64,000 bases of DNA. Source: CAVVST01 sp963750995. Its GTDB lineage: Bacteria > Acidobacteriota > Vicinamibacteria > Vicinamibacterales > UBA2999. Under the pieces are notes generated by a model. The model saw only the letters and a list, made by a program, of their open reading frames with translations. It was not told the DNA's origin and searched no databases. Where the stretch lies: NCBI GenBank assembly GCA_963750995.1, contig CAVVST010000005.1, positions 1,550,001 to 1,614,000 of the forward strand, written 5' to 3'. A program made the translations under genes and the position numbers. Of this stretch, positions 1 to 9,152 are shown in pieces (the stretch's first letter is position 1; every line of letters begins with the position of its first letter).

Positions 1-450
1 CTTCGACGTCATTCGCGCCATGTTTGCCACCGTCTGCTTCACCTGCAGAACCGTGAGATGCTCGAGCACTTCGCGGCAGATGACGAGATCGTAGGAGGCG
101 TCGGGCTTGATGCCGGGGTCGCCAACGTAGCCGACCGTAACCCGGTCTCGCACCTGGGGCGTGGCAAGCTGCCGGCTGCTCTCGGCGAAGTCGATGCCCT
201 CAACCTCGACGCCCAGCTCCCACAGCAGGTGCATCAGCGCGCCCGGCCCGCAGCCGAGATCTAGCGCTTTCGTGGGTTGAAACACGTCCTTGATCAGCGA
301 AGGGTTCTGGGCCTCGATCTGACGCCTGGTCTCCAGGTTGTAGTTGTTGCCGGCGTCGCGCCAGTCGCCGGTGAAGTACTCGGCATCGTAATGACTGGAC
401 CCGACCGGCTGCTGTTCCAAGACTCGCTGCTCGAACTCGGTAATGTTCAT
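1..450 (-). CDS. class I SAM-dependent methyltransferase (C-terminus beyond window)
   Basis: The frame starts at an ATG at 450 and runs off the left edge, so 150 residues are visible. A SAM-binding motif I, LDLGCGPG, sits at about residues 63-70. It is followed by an acidic residue ending strand 2 (GIDFAE, about 86-90) and by a YDLVICREVLEHL stretch at about 117-129, the usual order for small-molecule class I methyltransferases. The start codon overlaps the stop of the upstream cytidylyltransferase as ATGA, so the two are probably translated together. Its place at the end of a glycan operon suggests methylation of a sugar or a lipid-linked intermediate. The substrate cannot be read from the sequence. 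Confidence 0.85.
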   Translation of the reverse strand, partial: MNITEFEQRVLEQQPVGSSHYDAEYFTGDWRDAGNNYNLETRRQIEAQNPSLIKDVFQPTKALDLGCGPGALMHLLWELGVEVEGIDFAESSRQLATPQVRDRVTVGYVGDPGIKPDASYDLVICREVLEHLTVLQVKQTVANMARMTSK

Positions 451-896
451 CGTGTGCTTTGCTTCCCGGACAAAAACTGCTCGAGGATCCGGCTCGACGA
501 GTCGAGCACGGTATCAAGATAGACAATGCCGATGCCATGGCCGGCGCAGATGCGGACCTGCTCCTGCGGCAGCCTGCCTTCCCAGTCCTTGCCCTTGACG
601 TAGTACCTGGGACGCAGCTGCGTGAGGATCGTCTCCGTATCGAACTGGTTGACGTGGGTATACGAGATGTACCTGATTGCGTCGACAATCGCCGCGCGCT
701 GATCCTCCGGAAGCAGCGGCGGATGCTTGGTCCGGACGTAGGCGTCGGAGGCGATGTTGCACAGCAGCGGCACGTCGAGGCGTTCGGCCGCGGCGCGGAA
801 GTATTCGATGTGCCCGCGGTGCAGCGGATCGAACGCACCGTCCACCATTGCCACGGCGCCGCGATACGCGGGCAGGTCATCGAACGTCAGGATCAT
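447..896 (-). CDS. HldE/TagD-type nucleotidyltransferase
   Basis: This 149-residue protein has the hallmark of the small cytidylyltransferase superfamily: FDPLHRGH at residues 22-29 (HxGH, the nucleotide-binding signature) and KGKDW later, equivalent to KGGDY of the HldE C-terminal domain. The length fits a single-domain enzyme of the RfaE2, TagD or Tct type. Such enzymes transfer CMP or AMP to a phosphorylated small molecule such as heptose-1-phosphate, glycerol-3-phosphate or phosphocholine. No heptose kinase domain is attached and no heptose pathway is visible nearby, so the activated compound is unknown. The stop overlaps the start of the downstream methyltransferase. Confidence 0.75.
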   Translation of the reverse strand: MILTFDDLPAYRGAVAMVDGAFDPLHRGHIEYFRAAAERLDVPLLCNIASDAYVRTKHPPLLPEDQRAAIVDAIRYISYTHVNQFDTETILTQLRPRYYVKGKDWEGRLPQEQVRICAGHGIGIVYLDTVLDSSSRILEQFLSGKQSTR

Positions 897-909
897 GCGC
901 CGCCGGATT

Positions 910-1152
910 CTACCGAAAGCATGGCAGCCCCGAATACGGGTCGACGCGACGCGGCGGCCGCGCGGCTTCGACGAAGACGAGAAACCGGTCGTCGATCATG
1001 CCGGCATGGCGGTAGTGCTCGTCGGCGCGCATCCAATTGGGCGAACTGGTCGTTGGTGACACGCCGATCGAGCCTTCTCGCGAGTGGAAGCGAAACAGGA
1101 ACGCGAGCAGCGCCGAAGCGACGGTGGTGACCGCAACCAGGGCCGGTTCGCA
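910..1152 (-). pseudogene. relic of a GT-C-like membrane protein with internal deletion
   Basis: Directly after the stop of the neighbouring membrane protein the minus strand still encodes recognisable pieces of a paralogue. An N-terminal helix ending FLFRFHSREGSIG matches the FRFNTLGGALGG segment of the genes at 1153-3109 and 7494-9152. A frame change then leads into TNDQF, equivalent to their TNDEF and DNDHF. Only a few residues later comes a C-terminal tail (DEHYRHAG ... GLPCFR) that matches the last 40 residues of both paralogues, which end LPCFR and LPCFQ. About 450 central residues are missing and there is no good start codon. I read this as the remnant of a third copy created by duplication and deletion. 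Confidence 0.7.
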
Positions 1153-3109
1153 TCAGCGGAAACACGGCAGATCGAGCGGGGTGTAGCGGCGAACCGGTTG
1201 ACGGTCGGCGGTGACAAGCACGCGAAGACGCCGCGTCCGGTCGAACGTGATGCTGCCGGCTTGACGATACTCGCGCCGGAGATACGCGTCGACGTGTTCG
1301 AATACCGGGACGTACTCTTCGTCGTACACCGGTCGGTCTTCGGTCAGGACGATCGGCACCCGCGCCGACATCAGCCGCGCGACGATGCGCGCCTCGTCCT
1401 CGTCGCTGGTGTAGTAGAGCGGCAACAGCCAGGCGTGACCGCCGGCAAACAGGCGATCCGAGAAGTAGTAAAGCAGCGGGTACTCGCCAAGCACGAACAG
1501 CCGATCGTCGGTGGCCGTGCACGCGCGCACGTAGCTGGCAACTCTGAGCACATCCGGCTGCTCGTCGTCAGCTGCCAGCGAGACCGGATCGGTGCCGAGC
1601 ACGTCCCATGCAGACCGCGCGCGCGCAACGAGTTCGCCCGGACCCTCTGTGAAGCCGGCGTCGCGGGCGGTACGGGCTCCCTGGGCCAGGCCGTTGGCGC
1701 TGAGCACGGTGAGACACAGCGCCAGCATCACGGCCGCGCGCGCGAGCGCCCGCCCCACGCGCCCAGGCGCGACGACACGTCCGTCCCGACTGAGGAGCGC
1801 CGTACTGAGCCACGCAAGCAGGATCGCAGCGGTCACGCCGACGTCCGCAATCCTGATGTTCGTGCTGCCACGGCTCATGAAGCCGATATTGAGCAGCGCG
1901 GTCAGCACCAGCAGCGGGACGATGTATTCGGGGTCTCGGAGTACGCGCGTCGGCGCGGTCACCCCGCGCAGCCGCCACAGGACGAGCGCTGAAAGCACCG
2001 GCAGCGACAGGAAACAGTAGTAAAGGAATGCGGTCGCGTTCGGCACGGCGTCGAATTGCGTTTCAAGCCGCCCGGGCGCCGTGCCTCCGGCGACCGTGAA
2101 GGCGGTGCGGTCGAGGCCGTGTGTGTCGTCGACGAGCGGATCCCGAACCAGAGACTGGATATTGTGCGAGGAGCGGTCAGCCAGGACGTAGGTCCAGGTG
2201 GTGGCGTCGATCGTCTCACCGCGTTCCAGTGAGTACCCGGACCTCGCGCGCCCGCCGTTCAGCCTCGGGCATCGGCGACCACCGCACGTTGATGCGCGCC
2301 GGATCCGGCGCCGCCTCAGTCGACCAGGCGACGAGGGGTCTCGAGAAATCCAGCGTGAGGCGTGGCAGCGCAAAGCTGGTTCGCTCGGCGTCGCGCACGA
2401 CATAGACGAATGCCGCGCGGAAGTACTCCACCACGCCGCCACTGAGCGCGAGGAACAGCATGAACGGCACGATCAGCACCGCGGCTGCCGCGCCCGCGCC
2501 CGCAACCGCCCCCACTGCGTCGCGAACCGACCGGCGATGCACCAGCGCCAGGGTCAGAAGAACGAAAGCGCCCAGGTAGACGATGTTGTCGTGGCGAAAC
2601 AGAAACGCCAGGCCGACGAACCCGCCCAGCGCCGCGAGCCGTCCGCGGCCCGGGTTGTCGGCATAGGCCCACGCCAGCGCAATTCCCGCGGCATAGAGCA
2701 CGATCTTCGGATAGTTGTAATGCCGCGCATCGAGCGCGATGTGGATCGCGATCGCCAGCAGCGCGGCGACCGTGGACCCTGATGTCTTTCGCGCGAGCAT
2801 GAATGTGATCGCCGCGCCGAGCGACAGCATCCCGACGGTCAGCAGCGCCTCGGATCTCAGGTTGTACCCGCCCAGCCATTGCGCCAGCCCGGAGAGCGTG
2901 TCGGTGAGGATCCAGCCTGGATCGTTGAAGTCGCGAAACGGCAGCTCACCGCTCAGGATCTGGCGACCGCGGGCGAGGTAGCCGAACTCGTCGTTGGTGA
3001 ACCCGCCAAGAGCGCCGCCGAGCGTATTGAACCGGTAGAAAAACGCCGCCGCGAAGACGGCCCCGACCAGCAATCCGTCGGTGACGGTGTGGCGGGCCGC
3101 GCGGATCAC
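1153..3109 (-). CDS. GT-C-like integral membrane glycosyltransferase with inserted VRW domain (one frameshift)
   Basis: The protein starts at a GTG at 3109 that overlaps the stop of the epimerase gene (GTGA). The first part (to about 2236) has several membrane helices and a first-loop motif GGFTNDEF whose acidic residues match the catalytic aspartate position of GT-C enzymes. The reading frame changes at about 2236-2240, where one extra G in a CCGGG run would explain it, and continues to the stop at 1153. Compared with its paralogue at 7494-9152 it carries an extra extracytoplasmic block of about 80 residues (about 2090-2300) starting NVRW, which recurs in two other proteins of this window. 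It ends LPCFR. Likely role: transfer of sugar from a polyprenyl carrier at the outer face of the membrane. Donor and acceptor are unknown. Confidence 0.7.
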
Positions 3110-4254
3110 GAAGTCGGAGACCCCTGTACGAGCAGCCCCTTGTCCTGCAGTTCCTGGAGCGCTCGTTCGAAGAAGTCTTCCGCCCGATCGGGTGTCGTCT
3201 TCGCCCACTCAATCAGCTCGCCGAACCCTCGCTCCAGCGAGACCTTCGGCGAAAAGCCAAGCGTCGTGCGCGCGCGCGTGATATCGGCGGTGTTGTGGCG
3301 GATGTCGAACTTCCGCCCGGTGTTCGTCACCTTCGGATCGATCGTCGTCCCGAGCAACCGGCCCAGCAGCTGTGCGATGTCGAGGATGGTGACGGTCTCG
3401 CCCGAGCCGACGTTGACGGGAAGGAAATCGGCGCCCGGCTTCTCCAGCATCAGCACAAGGCAGTCGACGACATCGTGAATCGAGACGAAATCGCGCAGCT
3501 GCCCGCCGTCTTCGAAGACGACCGGTTCCTTGCCGTTCAGCAGGCGGCTGAGCCAGATGGCGGCGACGCCCGCATAGGGGTTGCTGAGGCTCTGTCGCGG
3601 CCCGTAGACGTTGAAGAAGCGCGGCGCGACCGCGGGAATGCCGTAAGTCTTGCCGATGAGCAGCACCATCTCTTCCTGGTGGTACTTGGTCATCGAATAA
3701 ATGTTGTCGCGATACAGCGCCTTGTCCTCGGGCGTGGGAATCGAGGCGACGTGGCGCCCGCAGCGGGGACAATGCTGCTCCCAGTCGCGCGCCGCCAGCT
3801 GTTCCGCCGGCCGGATGCCTGGCGCCACCGGCCCGCACGCCTCGCAGGTGTACGCCCCTTCACCGTAAACGCCGATCGACGAGGCGACGAGTACCTTCTG
3901 GACGTCGTGCTTTGCGTTCACCAGGATGTCGAGAAGCAGCGCCGTTCCCCGTGTATTCACGTCCACGTACCGATCGACCTGGTACATGCTCTGGCCGACG
4001 CTCACGGCCGCGCCGAAATGCACGACCGCGTCGGCGGCAACAACCAGCGGCTCGAACACCGCACGATCGCGGACATCGCCGCGCACGTAGCGTGCCCGCG
4101 CGTTCGCGTACGACGGCCACGTGCCGCTGCGATGCACCTGCGGCTCGAGACTGTCGAGAACGGTCACGGCGTAACCGTCCGAGACCAGGCGATCGACCAG
4201 GTGCGACCCGATGTACCCGGCGCCGCCTGTCACCAACACGGACTTAATAGCCAT
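3106..4254 (-). CDS. NAD-dependent sugar epimerase, dTDP-L-rhamnose 4-epimerase-like
   Basis: An SDR enzyme of 382 residues, starting at the ATG at 4254 (ATGA overlap with the upstream gene). GGAGYIGS at residues 10-17 binds NAD, and Y186-x3-K190 (YSMTK) is the catalytic pair. The FNVYGPRQSLSNPYAG block and the cysteine-rich insert (CEAC at 137-140, CPRC at 162-165, followed by PTPE) are, from what I know of the family, typical of dTDP-L-rhamnose 4-epimerases such as WbiB rather than GalE. It would convert dTDP-L-rhamnose to dTDP-6-deoxy-L-talose. An RmlB-like dehydratase lies at 45373-46411. A UDP-sugar 4-epimerase remains possible. Confidence 0.8.
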   Translation of the reverse strand: MAIKSVLVTGGAGYIGSHLVDRLVSDGYAVTVLDSLEPQVHRSGTWPSYANARARYVRGDVRDRAVFEPLVVAADAVVHFGAAVSVGQSMYQVDRYVDVNTRGTALLLDILVNAKHDVQKVLVASSIGVYGEGAYTCEACGPVAPGIRPAEQLAARDWEQHCPRCGRHVASIPTPEDKALYRDNIYSMTKYHQEEMVLLIGKTYGIPAVAPRFFNVYGPRQSLSNPYAGVAAIWLSRLLNGKEPVVFEDGGQLRDFVSIHDVVDCLVLMLEKPGADFLPVNVGSGETVTILDIAQLLGRLLGTTIDPKVTNTGRKFDIRHNTADITRARTTLGFSPKVSLERGFGELIEWAKTTPDRAEDFFERALQELQDKGLLVQGSPTS

Positions 4255-5453
4255 CAGGCAAAACGCTCCACGGCGCGCAGCGCCTTGAGGTTGAGGGTTG
4301 AGAACCGCGCGACGCCCGTCCGCCGGTATGCGTACTTTGCCGCGTAGAGGTGCGCCGTCAGGTACCGGTCGTCGTCGTAGACGGCCAGCGTATCGACCCC
4401 GAGCAGGGGCGCGAGCCAGGCCAGGCCCCCGCAGGTTCCGACAAATTGCGCGGCGCCGGCAATGACCTGGGTCTGCAGCCCGAGGTTGGTTTTGGGATTC
4501 AGCGAAGGCCGCAGCGTCGTGACGTTGCGCAAGCCTTCGAACGAGTAGTCGTGATGTTCGTCCACGCTCCAACCGGTGTCGAGCATCACGACCGACATTT
4601 TCGCGGCGAGGCGTTGCACGAGCTCGAACAACGCGGCGCGGTTGGCATCCGTATCCGGGAGTGCAGGACCGGTATAGAACTTCACCGCGACATACTTCTC
4701 AGGCAGTGGTGGGTCGGTCACCGGTTCCACGGCGCGAACCGCCCTGAAGTCCGTGTGCCGCAGCAGAAAGTCGAGCGAGCGGTCACCGTACCAGAATGCC
4801 CGGAACAGGCGATACATGAGTCCGGGGTGCCAGACCGCCGGGTTCTGAACGCCGAGACGGCCGCCGGCGAGCCGAATCAAGTCGAGATCGAACTCGGAGA
4901 GCGCCATCTGCTTCTGGTCGCCGCGCTCGCGCCGGGTCGCCGCCTGCTTCGCGAATACCGCCGGATCGACCAGATCGAAGATCTCGATGTACCGGCCGGC
5001 GATGCCGCGATACCACAGGCCAGTGCCGCCACGAGACAGGGCGACGAGTCGCTCGGGGCTTACGCCGTAGTGATCAGCAGCCCACGCGAGAAACGGTACC
5101 CGGTACAGCGCTTCGTAGCCGACTTCCGAGGTCCAGGGACCGACGATGAGCGGACCTCCAGCGGCGGCCTGCTGCCCGAGGACACGCTTGATCTGCCGCT
5201 CGATCCTGAAGGGCTCGAGCACGTGATCGTCGAACCGCGCCAGCCGCTTGCGCGACCGTTCGATCGCGGCACGGCCCTGCTCGACGCGGACACGGGCCAG
5301 CTCCGGCGCGCGCGTGATTCGCTCCTGCTGCCGCGACGCCTGGCGGCCGACGTGGCCCATCGTCCGTGCCACCGTTCGCCAGTGACGCTCGGCGCGGCGA
5401 AGGCGGACACCGGCCAGGTTCACGGCGGCACGCGCGATGTTCGGAATGCGCAT
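4254..5453 (-). CDS. family B glycosyltransferase-like protein (copy 1)
   Basis: This 399-residue protein starts at the ATG at 5453 (ATGA overlap). About 100 basic, helical N-terminal residues precede the family core: IVGPWTSEVGYE (GPW at 105-107), LYRVPFLAW, SRGGTGLWY, WHPGLMYRLFRAFW, YVAVKFYTG, a DTGWSVDEHHDY block and GTCGGLAWLAPLLGVD near the C-terminus. That last block resembles the donor-binding region of GT-B enzymes such as GT9 heptosyltransferases. I do not know a characterised member of the family, so the glycosyltransferase assignment rests on that resemblance and on context. Two further copies follow directly downstream. Confidence 0.7.
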   Translation of the reverse strand: MRIPNIARAAVNLAGVRLRRAERHWRTVARTMGHVGRQASRQQERITRAPELARVRVEQGRAAIERSRKRLARFDDHVLEPFRIERQIKRVLGQQAAAGGPLIVGPWTSEVGYEALYRVPFLAWAADHYGVSPERLVALSRGGTGLWYRGIAGRYIEIFDLVDPAVFAKQAATRRERGDQKQMALSEFDLDLIRLAGGRLGVQNPAVWHPGLMYRLFRAFWYGDRSLDFLLRHTDFRAVRAVEPVTDPPLPEKYVAVKFYTGPALPDTDANRAALFELVQRLAAKMSVVMLDTGWSVDEHHDYSFEGLRNVTTLRPSLNPKTNLGLQTQVIAGAAQFVGTCGGLAWLAPLLGVDTLAVYDDDRYLTAHLYAAKYAYRRTGVARFSTLNLKALRAVERFA

Positions 5454-6499
5454 CAGGACACGCGGCCGACCGTTACCCGGTCGGTCCGCCCAATCGCGAG
5501 GCCGGCATCGAGCAGGCCGGCGAGATCGACCGGCGAAAACGCCCCACCCCCGACACGGCCGTAAACGCGGCGCGCCAGGTGGAGGTGCGCATGGAGAAAC
5601 GCGGCATCCGTAAACACGGGCACGGTCGGTACGCCGAGCAGAGGCGCAAGCCACGCAAGGCTCCCGCAGGTGCCGACATACATCCGGGCTCCGGCGATGA
5701 TACGCGTCTGCACGGCAAGGTTCGTTCGAGCTTCCAGCCGTCCGCTGATGCTCGTGACCCGGTCGTGGGTCTCGAGCCGCACGTCGGCGTGGTCATCGAG
5801 CCCAAGGCCGGTATCGAGCTGGACGATCGGAAACCGATCGCTCAGCGCATCGACGATCGCACGGAGTTGCACGCGCACGGCCGGATCGTCGGGCAGCGAC
5901 TTCGCGCCGTAGAACTTGACGGCCACGTACTCGGACGGAAGGGCCACCGGCACGCTGATATCCGGCGACGGCTGGATCCGGGCGTAACGCGTATGGCTCT
6001 CGACAAAACTCAGCGTTTCGTGGCCCGACCAGAACGGCGCAAACGAGCGGAACATCAGCGAGGGATGCAGCAGGTTGATACGTCCGCTGCCCACGGCCGC
6101 CGACGCCCGCTCAACCAGGCGCCGATCGAGATCCGAGACCTCACGCTGTTTCAGTGCGCCGGCTGATGCCCGCGCCGCCAGCTCCTGGGGCGACGCGTGA
6201 TCGAGTGCCTCGAGGTAGCGCGGCGAGATGTCGCGATACCAGCTGCCGGTGCCGCCGCGGGACATGATGACGAAGCGCTCGTCAGGAATGCGATACGCGG
6301 CCTTGACCCACCGGAGAAACGGCACCCAGTAGAGCACTTCGTAGCCCACTTCCGACAACCAGGGACCCGCGAGGATGGGTGCCGACCCGTCGATCGCGCG
6401 CTCGAGTTCCCGCTCGACCGCCCACTGCTGCCGCCACGTCCGCCACCGATCGCCAACGTCGCGCGTCCGCGCGCGCCACCGTGCCAGCGCTCGCCTCAC
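5453..6499 (-). CDS. family B glycosyltransferase-like protein (copy 2)
   Basis: The protein has 348 residues and starts at a GTG at 6499 whose last two bases belong to the stop of the preceding gene. The N-terminal extension is short (about 40 basic residues) before LAGPWLSEVGYEVLYW (GPW at 45-47). SRGGTGSWY, LHPSLMFRSFAPFW, YVAVKFYG, a DTGLGLDDHADV block and GTCGSLAWLAPLLGVP follow in the same order as in its neighbours. No signal peptide or membrane helix is apparent, so it is probably cytoplasmic or membrane-surface bound. Members of this tandem group differ mainly in the N-terminal extension and in the loop before YVAVKFY, which would fit different substrates. Confidence 0.7.
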   Translation of the reverse strand: MRRALARWRARTRDVGDRWRTWRQQWAVERELERAIDGSAPILAGPWLSEVGYEVLYWVPFLRWVKAAYRIPDERFVIMSRGGTGSWYRDISPRYLEALDHASPQELAARASAGALKQREVSDLDRRLVERASAAVGSGRINLLHPSLMFRSFAPFWSGHETLSFVESHTRYARIQPSPDISVPVALPSEYVAVKFYGAKSLPDDPAVRVQLRAIVDALSDRFPIVQLDTGLGLDDHADVRLETHDRVTSISGRLEARTNLAVQTRIIAGARMYVGTCGSLAWLAPLLGVPTVPVFTDAAFLHAHLHLARRVYGRVGGGAFSPVDLAGLLDAGLAIGRTDRVTVGRVS

Positions 6500-7506
6500 T
6501 GGCCCTCCCGCGGCACTTCGACAACCTCGAGCAGATCAGGGCGGCCGCTCGACGCCAGCACATCGCACACGAGATCGAGGTGCCGCATCGAGAAGGTTCC
6601 GGGTTCCGTGTAGTAGCTTACCGCCGGGACGCCGCACAGCGGCGCAAGGTAGGCGAAGCCGCCGTAGGTGCCGACGAACCGGCGCGCGCCGGCGACGACG
6701 GCCGACTGCACGAGGAGGTTGCTCTGCGGAGAGAGGAGGTGCCGGATCCCCTGTATCGCGGCGATGTCAGGCTCGCAGGGGTCATGATCGTCAACCGCCA
6801 CGCCGGTCGAGAGCGAAATCACCGGGTCGTGTGCGGCGAGACCGCGAACCAGCTGATCGACAAATGCGCGGTTGCCCGGCGTGTCACGAAAGCAGTCGTT
6901 GAAGTAGAACTTCACCGCCGTGTAACTCGAGGGAAGCTCCACCGGCAGCGCCGGCGGCGCGAGCAGGCTATAGCGCGTGTATTGCCGAACCCACTCGAGC
7001 GGCTTGTGTCCCCACCAGTACGGCGCAAACAGGCGGTACATGATCGAAGGGTGCAGCACGGACACCAGCCGGCCTTCCGACTGACGCACGAACGAGATGA
7101 TCTCCTCGTCCAGCGGCGTTTCGGCGATCTGCTTCTGTTCGCCGAGACGGCCGCTGCGGTCCTGGTTCTTGCGCCGGAACTCGTCGAGCGCCATGAACGA
7201 GAGCGCGTCGTGCGACCGGCCGGCAATCGATCCGTACCATGCGGCGGCGCTGCCGCCGCGTGAGACGGCGATCAGCCGATCCCGCGGCACCCCGAAGTGT
7301 TCGACGAACCATCGCAGGAACGGGAGCCAGTACAGCAGCTCGAATCCCACCTCGCCGAGCCAGGGGCCGGCGACGATCGGCCGACCCTCCGCCACGAGCG
7401 ATGCGAGCCGCCGCTCGATGGCCGAGGCGCGCCTGGCGGCGACCATCTGTGCCGCCGCGCGGCGGACCGCCGGCGGAACCAGGCGCCGCGCCGCTACTGG
7501 AAGCAC
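6496..7506 (-). CDS. family B glycosyltransferase-like protein (copy 3)
   Basis: I place the start at the GTG at 7506, 13 bases inside the end of the upstream membrane-protein gene, giving 336 residues. The open frame extends much further upstream but only as a shadow of that gene. Core motifs are VAGPWLGEVGFELLYW, SRGGSAAAWY (one residue longer than in the other copies), LHPSIMYRLFAPYW, YTAVKFYFND and GTYGGFAYLAPLCGVP. The GTYGG form of the last block is shared with the copies at 16958, 27738 and 30512, whereas copies 1, 2 and 4 have GTCG, so family B splits into at least two subtypes here. Function is inferred only from the GT-B-like C-terminal half and from context. Confidence 0.68.
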   Translation of the reverse strand: MLPVAARRLVPPAVRRAAAQMVAARRASAIERRLASLVAEGRPIVAGPWLGEVGFELLYWLPFLRWFVEHFGVPRDRLIAVSRGGSAAAWYGSIAGRSHDALSFMALDEFRRKNQDRSGRLGEQKQIAETPLDEEIISFVRQSEGRLVSVLHPSIMYRLFAPYWWGHKPLEWVRQYTRYSLLAPPALPVELPSSYTAVKFYFNDCFRDTPGNRAFVDQLVRGLAAHDPVISLSTGVAVDDHDPCEPDIAAIQGIRHLLSPQSNLLVQSAVVAGARRFVGTYGGFAYLAPLCGVPAVSYYTEPGTFSMRHLDLVCDVLASSGRPDLLEVVEVPREGQ

Positions 7507-9152
7507 GGCAGCCCGAAGCGAGCATCGAGCCGCAACGGCGTGCGGCGCGCGTCCACGAACACCCGCAACCGCGGCTCCTCGTCCACATCGATCGTGCCGG
7601 CTTCTCGGTAACGCTCTGCAAAGTGCCGAGCGATGAGCGGATAGTCGGAAAGAAAGCCACCTTCGAACTCGCGAATGTCCGCAAGCACAAGCGGCACCGA
7701 TTGCTGCTCGAGACGCGCAAGCGCCCGCTGCTGGTCGTGCTCCGACGTATACAACGAGAGCTTGAACATGGCCTGGCCGGCGGCGAACCGCCGCCGGGCG
7801 AGCACGGGAACTTCGTGGGTCGGGCCGGTCACGAGAATGCGATCGTCGGGACTGGTGCACTGGGCGACATAGGCGGCAGCAGCCAGCACTCCTGAGGGGC
7901 CGATCTCCTGCCACGCTGCCGGCGGGAGACCGCGCAGTTCGTCGCGCACGGCGACGTAGCGCCGCGCGATCTTGCCGAATGAATCGGAAAGCCCGCTGGT
8001 ATCGAGCTCGCGCCGCACGTCGGAGAAGGCGTAGGCAGCCACGAATATCTGGATCAGCAGAAGCGCCGGAACCAGTGTCACCCATCCGCGCGCGACGGGC
8101 GACGTCCACGCGGTGGCGGTGCCGGCCGTCCAGGCCGCGAGCAGCACAATCGGTACCGCGGCGTCACCGAAGCGTTCCGCGAGGTTGGCGCGCAGGAACG
8201 ACATGTTGGCGAGGATCGCCATCGCGAGGAGGCCCGCACCCGCAGCGCGTTCGGCGGCACTGAGTCGGGAGGGCGACGGCTGGACGAAGCGAGCGGCCCA
8301 CGCCGCCACGGCAACAGCGGGCACCGCCCAGAACGCATAGTAGGTGACGAGCAGAAGGCTCTCGCCGGAGAACGGCGCTGCCAGATCGAGGTCCGGCAGG
8401 AACAACTGCGTACGGGCCCGTTCAACCGCCACGCTCGCCAGCGAACCAGCGATGTACGAGGGTATTCCCTCATAAACCTGCACCCACACGATCGACGGCA
8501 GAGCCAGCGCCAGGGTCAGCGCCGCGTAGATCCCGACCGTGCGAGCGGGGGCCTTCCACTCGCCCGCATCACGCGCGATGAACGCTGCGATCGCCGCGGC
8601 GCCGATGTAGAGGGCGAAATCGTGGCGGAACAGCGCAGCTGCCACCGTGACCACGGCGAGCGCGCCAAGACGCAGCAGCGACGGCGACTCGATCGCCCCG
8701 GCGAGCGCCCAAATGCCAAGTGCCAGCATCAGGACCTTGGGATAGTTGTAGAGCTTCGGCGACATCACGATCGTCACCGCCGCTGCCAGCATCGCGACCC
8801 ACCACCGTCTCGAGAAACGCAGGGCGAGCACGAAAACGACGGCGGTCGCCAGGGCCAGCGCGCCGACACTGAGGTAGGCCTCGGGCAGAAGTGTTCGGCC
8901 GCCAATCTGCTGCGCCCACGCCGACACCGAGTAGGTCAGGGCCGGCCAGGCGCCGCGCAGCTCCGCATCCACGAAATCACGCAGCGGCTGCTCGCCCGCC
9001 AGCACCATGTCTGTGCGAATCAGGTAGATGAAGTGGTCGTTGTCGAAGCCGCCGAGCGCACCGCCCAGCGTATTGAACCGGAAGATGAACGCCACAAGCG
9101 CGACCAGCCCGGCGACACCGATTACGGCGGCGCGCCGCCACCGATCGCTCAC
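7494..9152 (-). CDS. GT-C-like integral membrane glycosyltransferase
   Basis: An intact 552-residue polytopic membrane protein. An N-terminal helix leads into FRFNTLGGALGGFDNDHF at about residues 24-41. The acidic pair in the first outer loop is where GT-C enzymes of the GT39/ArnT type keep a catalytic aspartate. Several hydrophobic helices follow, including a LFRHDFALY segment, and then a soluble C-terminal part of about 150 residues ending LPCFQ. It is a paralogue of the gene at 1153-3109 but lacks the inserted VRW domain. Its gene sits between two family B genes and overlaps both neighbours. A role in adding sugars from a polyprenyl-phosphate donor outside the inner membrane is likely but unproven. 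Confidence 0.72.
   Translation of the reverse strand: MSDRWRRAAVIGVAGLVALVAFIFRFNTLGGALGGFDNDHFIYLIRTDMVLAGEQPLRDFVDAELRGAWPALTYSVSAWAQQIGGRTLLPEAYLSVGALALATAVVFVLALRFSRRWWVAMLAAAVTIVMSPKLYNYPKVLMLALGIWALAGAIESPSLLRLGALAVVTVAAALFRHDFALYIGAAAIAAFIARDAGEWKAPARTVGIYAALTLALALPSIVWVQVYEGIPSYIAGSLASVAVERARTQLFLPDLDLAAPFSGESLLLVTYYAFWAVPAVAVAAWAARFVQPSPSRLSAAERAAGAGLLAMAILANMSFLRANLAERFGDAAVPIVLLAAWTAGTATAWTSPVARGWVTLVPALLLIQIFVAAYAFSDVRRELDTSGLSDSFGKIARRYVAVRDELRGLPPAAWQEIGPSGVLAAAAYVAQCTSPDDRILVTGPTHEVPVLARRRFAAGQAMFKLSLYTSEHDQQRALARLEQQSVPLVLADIREFEGGFLSDYPLIARHFAERYREAGTIDVDEEPRLRVFVDARRTPLRLDARFGLPCFQ

Noticed and set aside
6496..8109. A 537-residue version of the family B gene reaching back to 8109
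   Set aside because: The extra N-terminal part has no similarity to family B and lies on top of the conserved GT-C-like gene. The GTG at 7506 gives the normal family length.
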